DNA of 21,143 bases from Butyrivibrio sp. (GTDB lineage: Bacteria; Bacillota_A; Clostridia; Lachnospirales; Lachnospiraceae). Both the position numbers and the translations under genes were made by a program. Shown here one piece after another: positions 14,859-21,143 of this stretch. Position 1 is the stretch's first letter. Each line of letters opens with the position of its first letter. The notes under the pieces were generated by a model that was not told where the DNA came from, searched no databases, and was given only the letters and a program-made list of their open reading frames with translations. The stretch spans positions 1 to 21,143 of the forward strand of contig JAILOW010000042.1 in assembly GCA_024690635.1 (NCBI GenBank). Reading direction: 5' to 3'.

Positions 14859-15641
14859 TCACTGCTCCCATCCGGATACTTTCATGCAGTGAACAACAAA
14901 CCTTCTGTTGCTGCCCGCTTTGCCTGAACAGGTTGAAAGCGTAAGGATGCTGTTGTGTCCCGCAAAATCAATATCATCAGGAATACTGTAGGCTGAGCGC
15001 ATCTTGATATACTTTACAAACTCATCATACTGCTCTTCGTTCTCTACTACAGAGTACGCTTCGCTTCCGATACCGGTAATATAATATGCAAATACCTTAT
15101 ACTGGTAAACATTATATTTCGTATATACATAAACGTAAGGATTATCATCCAAAAGGTGTTCATTGCCGGACTGATAAAGAGTCTTCAGGCTTCCGAACAT
15201 TGACTTATCCTTCATATTATGACCAAAGATGATATCATGCATTCCGCAGAAATTCTCATCACTTAAGATATCTTCAAAAAGACACCCGGACTTATTGTGC
15301 TGTCCGTCAAAGGTGGTATAAAGATACTCATCAACCTCAGTCTCTTTTACAACAGGATAACTGATATTAAGACAAGGGAAATAAAGCCACGCCACCACGT
15401 CTGAATTGATATCTTCAAGCTTTTTAAAGTTCACAGCAAGATCAGGATAATCAACGTCTTTCTTTTCATCCCCTGCGCCCGTTGAGGAAACAGCGTCATC
15501 TCTTAAGTTATCATACTCATCTCCGGCAACCTGATATTCTTTCTGATCACGGTAAAGAGCTATCGATTCAAATATTATGATCCCGATACATATGATAATG
15601 CCTACTATTCTAAGCACTTTGAAAACTGTTTTTTTATTCAT
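14859..15641 (-). CDS. srtB: class B sortase
   Basis: Membrane-bound cysteine transpeptidase that cleaves a sorting signal and joins the protein to the cell wall or a pilin-like partner. It has 260 residues from ATG 15641, preferred because GGAGAG lies seven bases upstream; an ATG five codons earlier has no site. One N-terminal transmembrane helix (about residues 6-28) is followed by a stalk (to about 65) and the sortase barrel. The catalytic triad is visible: H141 in FGHNMKDKSMFGSL, C238 in LTLSTC, and R246/R247 in SNRRFVVHC. TLSTC and the FGHNM block with MFGSL are typical of class B. No substrate with a sorting signal is encoded in the window. It is divergent from the polymerase gene across 79 AT-rich bases. 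Confidence 0.93.
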   Translation of the reverse strand: MNKKTVFKVLRIVGIIICIGIIIFESIALYRDQKEYQVAGDEYDNLRDDAVSSTGAGDEKKDVDYPDLAVNFKKLEDINSDVVAWLYFPCLNISYPVVKETEVDEYLYTTFDGQHNKSGCLFEDILSDENFCGMHDIIFGHNMKDKSMFGSLKTLYQSGNEHLLDDNPYVYVYTKYNVYQYKVFAYYITGIGSEAYSVVENEEQYDEFVKYIKMRSAYSIPDDIDFAGHNSILTLSTCSGKAGSNRRFVVHCMKVSGWEQ

Positions 15642-15661
15642 TATAAGTCTCTCCATAGCTG

Positions 15662-15690
15662 CTATAGTTTATAATATAATAATTATAGTA
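15662..15690. promoter_or_regulatory. AT-rich divergent promoter region (sortase / Y-family polymerase)
   Basis: Plus-strand TATAAT boxes at 15670-15675 and 15675-15680 and a minus-strand TATAAT at 15687-15682 overlap within one imperfectly palindromic AT block between CTATA (15662) and TATAG. No good -35 boxes were found at standard spacing and no LexA-like GAAC/GTTC pair is present. This is therefore a probable shared promoter region with undefined details. Confidence 0.4.
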
Positions 15691-15720
15691 CGTTTTTATG
15701 TTACAAAGGATAAAAAATAA

Positions 15721-17013
15721 ATGAACTTCGCAGGTTACGAATACGAAAACTGCATATTTCATGTTGATGTCAACTCAGCTTTCCTTTCCTGGTCTGCTTT
15801 AAAAAAGCTTCGTGATGAGCCTGGAAGCGTAGATCTTCGCACCATTCCTTCTGCTGTGGGAGGGGACGTAGAGACAAGACACGGCATCATAACCGCAAAA
15901 TCGATACCTGCAAAAAAATACGGCATTGTTACCGGAGAGCCCGTTGTCAAAGCCCTTCAAAAGTGTCCGAACCTTGTTATGGTGAAGTCTGATTTTCAGG
16001 TATATAAAGAATATTCAAAAGCCTTTATCGGAATTCTTGAAACCTACTCTCCCCTAGTTCAGCAGGTTTCAATCGATGAAGCCTATGTTGATTTTACAAA
16101 TATGGAAGCTGTTTACTCTTCTCTTTGCACAAAGGATCTTCCCTATCCTGTATGCATAGCGGATAAGCTTAAAAACGAAGTAAGGGACAGTCTTGGGTTT
16201 ACGGTAAATGTCGGCATCTCAAGCAATAAGCTCCTGGCAAAAATGGCAAGTGACTTTAAAAAGCCGGATATGATCCATACTCTTTTCCCTCACGAGATTG
16301 AAAAGAAGATGTGGCCTCTTCCCATAGGAGATCTGTACGGATGTGGCAAATCCACGGCTTCAAGGCTTACAAGCATCGGTATCAAGACCATCGGTGATGC
16401 TGCCAATGCGGATCCCGTCATGCTGACCCACATACTTGGAGAAAACAGCGGAAACTACATCTATGCCGCAGCCAACGGTATCGGAGGAACCGAGGTTTCC
16501 AACACTTACGAAGATGCCAAAAGCTATTCCAACGAAACCACCCTCAGCACTGATCTTACTTCCGACAGCTACGATAAAGAGATAATGCATGTGCTAAAAT
16601 ACCTGTCAGAGAGTGTCTCAAAAAGGCTAAAAAGAGATCATGTCTTTGGTAGATGCGTTACTGTTTCGGTAAAAACCGACGATTTCAAGCGCCATTCCAT
16701 TCAGATGCAGCTTGAAAGCTCAATTGATGATGAGGGTAAGCTGTTAAAATATTCAAAAGAGCTTGCAGATAAGCTTCTTCTTGGAGAGAACGGTCTGTTT
16801 ATAAAAGGAAGGACCGTGCGCCTTGTGGGCGTAGGTATATCCAGGCTTGACGACGGCTCCTACAGGCAGCTTAATCTTTTTGATATTCTTGAAGAAGAAA
16901 ACAGCTCTTTCCCCGAAAAAAAGATATCTGAGGAAAAGCAGAAAAAGCTGGATCAGATGGAACAGACACTAAATGCCATGTACGGCAAAAATACCATAAA
17001 AAAGGGCTTCTGA
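15721..17013 (+). CDS. dinB: Y-family DNA polymerase (DinB/Pol IV-like)
   Basis: Translesion DNA polymerase that copies damaged templates with low fidelity. In its 430 residues the palm begins HVDVNSAFLSW, with metal ligand D16 and the probable steric-gate aromatic F21 (A20 where E. coli DinB has F12). The second catalytic motif is VSIDEAYVDF. VNVGISSNKLLAKMASDFKKPD and the helix-hairpin-helix GDLYGCGKSTASRLTSIGIKTIGD follow. The little-finger domain covers about 235-375. A beta-clamp binding motif QLNLF is at 383-387, followed by a 43-residue charged tail, so the motif is not terminal. An AAGGA site lies ten bases before the ATG, a longish spacing. It is monocistronic, divergent from the sortase and convergent with the pseudouridine synthase. 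The last codons lie in the shared terminator. Confidence 0.93.
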   Translation: MNFAGYEYENCIFHVDVNSAFLSWSALKKLRDEPGSVDLRTIPSAVGGDVETRHGIITAKSIPAKKYGIVTGEPVVKALQKCPNLVMVKSDFQVYKEYSKAFIGILETYSPLVQQVSIDEAYVDFTNMEAVYSSLCTKDLPYPVCIADKLKNEVRDSLGFTVNVGISSNKLLAKMASDFKKPDMIHTLFPHEIEKKMWPLPIGDLYGCGKSTASRLTSIGIKTIGDAANADPVMLTHILGENSGNYIYAAANGIGGTEVSNTYEDAKSYSNETTLSTDLTSDSYDKEIMHVLKYLSESVSKRLKRDHVFGRCVTVSVKTDDFKRHSIQMQLESSIDDEGKLLKYSKELADKLLLGENGLFIKGRTVRLVGVGISRLDDGSYRQLNLFDILEEENSSFPEKKISEEKQKKLDQMEQTLNAMYGKNTIKKGF

Positions 17014-17033
17014 AATTATTTCAGAAGCCTTTT
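17001..17033. terminator. bidirectional terminator between the Y-family polymerase and the pseudouridine synthase
   Basis: Stem 17001-17015 with 17019-17033 (AAAGGGCTTCTGAAA / TTTCAGAAGCCTTTT; one G-T wobble), loop TTA at 17016-17018. The loop is the reverse-strand stop codon of the synthase, and the polymerase TGA (17011-17013) is in the stem. A-runs on the left and T-runs on the right allow termination in both directions. Confidence 0.88.
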
Positions 17034-17948
17034 CATATCTTTTGAAACAGGTGCCTCAAATCTAAGCTCTTTTCCTGTTACAGGATGTTTCAATGTGATG
17101 ATACCCGCATGAAGCGCTGCCCTGTCTATTCCAAAGCCATGGGCATTTTCATTGCCGTACAGGCTGTCTCCCAAAAGAGGATGGCCAATATACGCCATAT
17201 GAACTCTTATCTGGTGAGTCCTTCCGGTTTCAAGAACAAGCCTTACAAGGCTGTAGCCATCAAATTCCTCTTCCACCTTGTAGTGAGTTACAGCTCTTTT
17301 GCCTGACTCAGACACTTTTCTTAGCATCCTGTCCCCTTCCACACGCTCAATGGAGGCATCTATCGTTCCTTCTTTTACATCCGGAATGCCAAGTACAAGA
17401 GCCAGATACTCTTTTCTTTTAGACATCTGCTTGTTCTGTGCAGAAAGAACTGCCGCAGCATGCCTGTTTTTGGCAAATATAACAAGTCCCGAGGTCTCTC
17501 TGTCAAGACGTCCCACCGTCCTTATGACATGCTCCTGACCTGTTCTCTTATAATACCCTGCAAGAGCATTACTGAGTGAGTCCGTAAGATGTGCATAAGA
17601 CGGGTGTATAACCATATCCGCGGGCTTATTGAGAACTATGAGATCTTCATCTTCATAGACAACATCCACCGGTGTTTCTGAAGGGATGATATCCGCAGCG
17701 CCGTCATAGGTTTCATAAATCCTTACAACAAGCGTATCTCCGGAAAAAAGTTTATCAATGACTCTGACAGGAATCTCTGCTTCATTGCCGGATTCATCCT
17801 TTCTCAACACCGTAACTCCGTCTTTTGAACGCTTGCAGTGGGTTATCTCTTTTGCCGAAAGGCCAAGAATATCTCTCATGACATTGCCGGCCGTAAGCCC
17901 AGCGTCTTCACTATTTAGTTTATATTCAAGCTTTCGAAGATTTGTCAC
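17016..17948 (-). CDS. RluA-family RNA pseudouridine synthase
   Basis: Isomerises specific uridines in rRNA or tRNA to pseudouridine. The 310-residue RluC/RluD-like layout has an N-terminal S4-type segment (about 8-78: LTAGNVMRDILGLSAKEITHCKRSKDGVTVL), then the catalytic domain with VLNKPADMVIHPS (106-118), the catalytic aspartate D149 in VGRLDRETSGLVIFAKN, ALVLGIPD, ETGRTHQIRVHMAYIGHPLLGD and the C-terminal LHAGIITLKHPVTGKELRFEAP. The target position cannot be read, so no symbol is given. Start is GTG at 17948, seven bases after the phoH stop, with only a weak upstream AGAG. No nearer ATG fits the domain, so translation is probably coupled to phoH. Confidence 0.93.
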   Translation of the reverse strand: MTNLRKLEYKLNSEDAGLTAGNVMRDILGLSAKEITHCKRSKDGVTVLRKDESGNEAEIPVRVIDKLFSGDTLVVRIYETYDGAADIIPSETPVDVVYEDEDLIVLNKPADMVIHPSYAHLTDSLSNALAGYYKRTGQEHVIRTVGRLDRETSGLVIFAKNRHAAAVLSAQNKQMSKRKEYLALVLGIPDVKEGTIDASIERVEGDRMLRKVSESGKRAVTHYKVEEEFDGYSLVRLVLETGRTHQIRVHMAYIGHPLLGDSLYGNENAHGFGIDRAALHAGIITLKHPVTGKELRFEAPVSKDMKRLLK

Positions 17949-17955
17949 TATTACT

Positions 17956-19347
17956 CTAAAAATAGTCCTTGTCCTTCATGCGGCCGATGGCATCCATGGC
18001 AAGTCTGCTTCGTTCGCACTCGGATGCGGAAAGAGTTATCTGCCAGGCAAGCGGGCTTCCCTTCATATGCTCGGAAGCATAGGATAATCCGTTGGTCCTC
18101 TCATCAAGGAATGGCCTGTCTATCTGGTTTGGATCTCCCAAAAGGATTATCTTGGTGTCCTTACCGGCTCTGGTTATGATACCTTTTGCCTGCGTGGGAG
18201 TCATATTCTGAGCCTCATCGATGATAAGATAGGTCTTTAATATGGACCTTCCTCTGATGAAGTTAAGAGCCTCACACTGAACGATGCCTCTTTCAAAGAC
18301 TTCATCGGTCTTATCCTGAAGTTCCTTTTCGTCCTTGTAGCGTTCTTCTTCATTGGAATCAATGAGCTGTTCAAGGTTATCGATGATTGGTCTCATAAGA
18401 GGTGATATCTTTTCCTGCTCATCACCGGGCAAAAATCCGATATCGTCATCGAACTGGGAATTAGGTCTGCATACCAGTATCCTTCTGTATTCTCCCGTAG
18501 GTCTGTTTATCATCTTTTCAAGACCTACAGCCAGTGAATAGAAGGTCTTGGCTGTACCTGCCATACCCTTTACGATAACAAGCGGCGCCACATCGGCAGG
18601 CTGCATTAAAGCTTCCTGAAGGAAGTATTGACCTGCGTTTCTGGGTTTTACACCATAGGGCTGGCTCTTTTCATATTCAAGCTTTTTGATCATATTGCCG
18701 CAAACGCGTCCCATCTGGGTTTTGTTCGTGGACTGATCAGCTCTTACAACAACAAATTCATTCTCATAGAGCTCCGGAACGGTCTTATTGCCCTGTTCGT
18801 CGCAGCAATAAACCTTGTCCTTGGGAATGCCTTTTTTCTTGAAATCCTTGAAGATTTCTTCGGGGGCATATACATCGATCCTGCCGCTGTACTGCTCACC
18901 CTTTTCACCAACCTGCTCAGTTGTGAAGTCCTCGGATCTGATGCCCAGGATCTGTGCCTTAAGGCGCATCAGAATGTCCTTGGTTACAAGAACTACCTGC
19001 TCCTTTCTCTGTTCCTTGAGGCCCTTGCAGACCTTCAGGATACGATTGTCGGATTTGTAATCTGCCATGTCCTTGGGCAGCTCGACGTCTTTGAAGTTCT
19101 TCTCAATTCTGAGAGTACCTCCGTTTTCAAGCTCTACACCCTTAACCAGATCCCCTGCTCCTCTGAGCTGTTCCAGGATCCTGATGGCTTCTCGCACATT
19201 AGCTCCACGCTCACCCTCATCTCTCTTGTGAGCATCAAGCTCCTCCAACACTACCAGCGGAAGAACGACCTCGTTGTCTTCAAAGCACTTCAGCGCATGG
19301 GGTGCCTGAATCAAAACATTGGTGTCCAGTACGTAGATCTTCTTCAT
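17956..19347 (-). CDS. phoH: PIN domain-PhoH ATPase (PhoH2/YlaK-like)
   Basis: Cytosolic protein with an N-terminal PIN ribonuclease-type domain and a C-terminal PhoH ATPase/helicase domain; relatives act as RNA helicase-nucleases. The PIN domain (about 1-145) begins YVLDTNVLIQAPHALKCF with D8, then VVLEELDAHKRDE (E35/E36), a YKSDNRIL region with D100, and TKDILMRLKA with D124. The PhoH domain (about 225-463) has P-loop GMAGTAKT (261-268), Walker B LIIDEAQNMTP (DEAQ 377-380), FIRGRSI and the sensor-like LLGDPNQID. The P-loop has Ala where Gly is usual before the Lys (GxxGxGKT). Length 463 is normal. GGGGG lies seven to eight bases before the ATG. It has a good promoter and is co-transcribed with the pseudouridine synthase. 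Confidence 0.95.
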   Translation of the reverse strand: MKKIYVLDTNVLIQAPHALKCFEDNEVVLPLVVLEELDAHKRDEGERGANVREAIRILEQLRGAGDLVKGVELENGGTLRIEKNFKDVELPKDMADYKSDNRILKVCKGLKEQRKEQVVLVTKDILMRLKAQILGIRSEDFTTEQVGEKGEQYSGRIDVYAPEEIFKDFKKKGIPKDKVYCCDEQGNKTVPELYENEFVVVRADQSTNKTQMGRVCGNMIKKLEYEKSQPYGVKPRNAGQYFLQEALMQPADVAPLVIVKGMAGTAKTFYSLAVGLEKMINRPTGEYRRILVCRPNSQFDDDIGFLPGDEQEKISPLMRPIIDNLEQLIDSNEEERYKDEKELQDKTDEVFERGIVQCEALNFIRGRSILKTYLIIDEAQNMTPTQAKGIITRAGKDTKIILLGDPNQIDRPFLDERTNGLSYASEHMKGSPLAWQITLSASECERSRLAMDAIGRMKDKDYF

Positions 19348-19371
19348 GGGTGGATCCCCCCTCTATTAGTA

Positions 19372-19385
19372 TGACTTGTAAGTCA
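19372..19385. promoter_or_regulatory. palindrome at the phoH transcription start, operator candidate
   Basis: TGACTT (19372-19377), two-base centre GT, AAGTCA (19380-19385): perfect 6-bp arms directly abutting the phoH -10 box. The expected start point falls near its centre. Regulator unknown. Confidence 0.5.
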
Positions 19386-19414
19386 ATTATACCATATATA
19401 GTGGTACCGGTAAA
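19386..19414 (-). promoter_or_regulatory. promoter of the phoH-pseudouridine synthase operon
   Basis: On the minus strand: -35 TTTACC (19414-19409), 17-base spacer, perfect -10 TATAAT (19391-19386), with TG one base upstream of the -10 (extended -10). The leader would be about 32 bases. Confidence 0.75.
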
Positions 19415-19427
19415 TATACACAAAAAA

Positions 19428-19458
19428 GCAGGAGCACGCTGTAAAAGCGTACTCCCGC
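19428..19458 (-). terminator. terminator of the chemoreceptor gene
   Basis: Stem segments GC, GGAG, ACGC (19428-19439) pair with GCGT, CTCC, GC (19447-19458), with two mismatches; loop 19440-19446. On the minus strand it is followed by six T (19427-19422). It lies 20 bases past the stop of the chemoreceptor gene. Confidence 0.82.
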
Positions 19459-19477
19459 CATTCTAAACGCCTTGAAA

Positions 19478-21143
19478 TTACTGGATCGTAAATCTTTCCA
19501 GATTGCCGTTGATGGTGTCAACCGCCTCAGATACTGAAGAAGCTGCCGTAGCAACCATCTCTGATGAAGATGCAACACCCTTGGCTGCCTCTGTAACTCT
19601 TTCAACGTTATCGGCGATTTCCTGAGTGGATGCCGACTGTTCCTCGGATACGGAAGCCATGTTGGTGGCAACATCGTTAACCTTTTCCATCTGACCTGCC
19701 ATTTCAGTAAGAGTCTCATTAGCTTCCGAAAGCTGTTGAGTGATCTCTTTGAATGTTGTAGCAGCTGTATTTACAGACTCGGCACTGGAATTGATGAGCT
19801 GAGTATTGGTCTCTGATTTCTCGGAAAGAAGCTGCACTCTTGCAGACATCTCTTTAATGATATCAGCGATCTGCTTGGTAGCATCAGCGGAGTTCTGGGC
19901 AAGCTGTCCGATCTCCTGAGCAACAACCGCAAAGCCTTTACCTGCTTCTCCTGCTCTTGCAGCCTCAATGCTGGCATTAAGAGAAAGAAGGTTGGTCTGT
20001 GAGGAAATGGAATTGATGAGATCGACGATCTGGTTGATCTGATCTGCCGCTTCATCAACGCTTGAAACCGCGTCCGCCATGTCTTTCATGGAATCAACGA
20101 TATCATTCATTCCGCCTGCAACATTGGCCATATCATGCTGACCGGAGTCTGCCTTATTAACAAGATCGTTCATGGTATCTTCGATCTTCTGCTCCTGCTC
20201 TGTTACGCTGGCAACTGTCTGAGCAAGGATGGTCGCATTCTCCGCAACCTCATTAACGGCTTTTGCCATATTGTCAATGTTCTCACGGATCTGAGACATA
20301 CTTGCGGACTGCTCATTTGCAGCATCCTCAAGGTCTTCAGCCGTGGTCTTGGAGGTCTGGGCATCTCCAAGAAGCCTTCCTGAAACATCCTTGATCTCGC
20401 TTAAGGATGACCTCATGCCACTTACGAAATCTCCCATGGCATTATTCATAAATGCGATCTCATCGTTACCGTTTGAAGAGATATCAACAGTAAAGTCACC
20501 GCCGGAGATCTTTTCAATGTTATCCGTAAGGCTTGTAACAGGATGTTTGATAAGTCTCTTAAGAACGGTGTTCATAATGAGAATAACCGCTACTGTCGCT
20601 ACTATAACAACCAAAATAAGGAGGATTACAAGGTTCTGAAGTCCCGACAATACTTCAAACTGTTTTGCATAGGAAACAACATACCAGTCGGTTCCATCTA
20701 CCTTTGATGCCGCAAGGAAATAATTGTCTCCCGCAATCTTGGTGGAAACCACCTCATGAACGTCTTTTGCCGATTCACTTTCAACAAATTTGCCGATAGC
20801 CTGAAGGAAAGCATCATCAGGAATATCTGCGATACTGCTTCCGCAAACCTCAGGATTGTCCCTGTATGTAAGGACAAGGCCCTGACTTGTAACCATCATG
20901 GCACCGCCTGTATTATAGAGCTGAACCGCATCGAGATTTTCCTGTACGCTTGCCAGGAAAAGATCTGCAGCAAACAAACCTTCTCTTCCATCCTTAAGAT
21001 GTACATGCCTCATAACAGATGCACAAAGCCCGCCTGTAACCTTATCAAAATAAGGAACATCATAGTAATAGAACCAGCTGTTTGTATACTGCATTACTGC
21101 CTTATACATTACATTTTCCGTAGGTTTTTCCATTACATATGTG
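19478..21143 (-). CDS. methyl-accepting chemotaxis protein (5' end outside window)
   Basis: Membrane chemoreceptor that signals through CheA/CheW. Frame is open to the right edge. The ATG at 21133 has no ribosome site and starts inside the sensor domain, so the true start and the first membrane helix probably lie beyond the window. Numbering from that ATG: extracellular dCache-like sensor to about 165 ([35 protein letters not shown]); transmembrane helix 167-187 ([20 protein letters not shown]); HAMP about 190-245 ([19 protein letters not shown]); long coiled signalling domain to the end, with the conserved hairpin tip [17 protein letters not shown]. The C-terminus (NLERFTIQ) has no CheR/CheB-tethering pentapeptide. 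The ligand is not predictable. It has its own terminator and is separate from phoH. Confidence 0.95.
   Translation of the reverse strand, partial: TYVMEKPTENVMYKAVMQYTNSWFYYYDVPYFDKVTGGLCASVMRHVHLKDGREGLFAADLFLASVQENLDAVQLYNTGGAMMVTSQGLVLTYRDNPEVCGSSIADIPDDAFLQAIGKFVESESAKDVHEVVSTKIAGDNYFLAASKVDGTDWYVVSYAKQFEVLSGLQNLVILLILVVIVATVAVILIMNTVLKRLIKHPVTSLTDNIEKISGGDFTVDISSNGNDEIAFMNNAMGDFVSGMRSSLSEIKDVSGRLLGDAQTSKTTAEDLEDAANEQSASMSQIRENIDNMAKAVNEVAENATILAQTVASVTEQEQKIEDTMNDLVNKADSGQHDMANVAGGMNDIVDSMKDMADAVSSVDEAADQINQIVDLINSISSQTNLLSLNASIEAARAGEAGKGFAVVAQEIGQLAQNSADATKQIADIIKEMSARVQLLSEKSETNTQLINSSAESVNTAATTFKEITQQLSEANETLTEMAGQMEKVNDVATNMASVSEEQSASTQEIADNVERVTEAAKGVASSSEMVATAASSVSEAVDTINGNLERFTIQ

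Noticed and set aside
15657..15720. LexA (SOS) box before the Y-family polymerase
   Set aside because: No GAAC/GTTC dyad is visible in the gap, so damage induction through LexA is not supported by this sequence.
18628..19374. Long open frame (248 codons) opposite phoH
   Set aside because: It is antisense to a clear PIN-PhoH gene, has no ribosome site and shows no domain; the codon pattern of the real gene creates it.
21131..21133. ATG as true start of the chemoreceptor
   Set aside because: No ribosome site, starts within the sensor domain and lacks the first membrane helix; the frame stays open to the edge.

Overview
The window is ordinary chromosomal DNA from a low-to-medium GC Gram-positive anaerobe. 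The most likely group is a Lachnospiraceae clostridium, Butyrivibrio-like. This is inferred from strong GGAGG ribosome sites, a class B sortase, a PIN-PhoH ATPase, a large methyl-accepting chemotaxis protein, a two-domain YbiT-type ABC-F protein, a DUF5050-like protein and an aspartate carbamoyltransferase of the pyrB+pyrI type. No transposase, integrase, phage gene, CRISPR array, rRNA or tRNA is visible.

Layout. (1) 1-1715: the C-terminal half of an ABC-F ATPase (cut by the left edge) followed by purC. (2) 1718-3613, minus: a membrane-anchored EAL-domain c-di-GMP phosphodiesterase, convergent with purC and sharing a palindromic terminator with it. (3) 3729-5221, minus: thrH and a Cof-type HAD phosphatase. 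(4) 5260-11057, minus: a tightly spaced five-gene operon, read from the right as pheA, ppx, ppk1, maf and a small acidic protein, closed by a hairpin terminator. It combines phenylalanine synthesis, polyphosphate turnover and a house-cleaning nucleotide pyrophosphatase. (5) 11154-13666, plus: a divergent operon of a membrane-anchored propeller-like protein (DUF5050-like), pyrB and pyrI, with a strong terminator. (6) 13676-14145: about 470 bases without a large gene. They hold a 56-codon gene with a good ribosome site, a palindrome-rich extragenic element and the terminator of the next gene. (7) 14146-15641, minus: a CAP-domain lipoprotein and a class B sortase. (8) 15721-17013, plus: a Y-family DNA polymerase. 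(9) 17016-19347, minus: phoH (PIN-PhoH) followed by an RluA-family pseudouridine synthase, with a recognisable promoter and a palindrome at the start of transcription. (10) 19478-21143, minus: a chemoreceptor cut by the right edge.

The strongest non-coding signal is the 11057-11154 intergenic region. Two near-consensus sigma-A-type promoters face away from each other, each with a 17-base spacer. Their -35 boxes overlap by two bases inside one 20-bp palindrome. RNA polymerase could hardly occupy both promoters at once, and a protein on the palindrome would block both. The site therefore looks like a switch between the pheA-polyphosphate operon and the DUF5050-pyrBI operon. A second recurring theme is economy at convergent gene ends. 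At purC/EAL and at the Y-family polymerase/pseudouridine synthase, the stop codons are two bases apart and a bidirectional terminator hairpin is built from the last codons of both genes.
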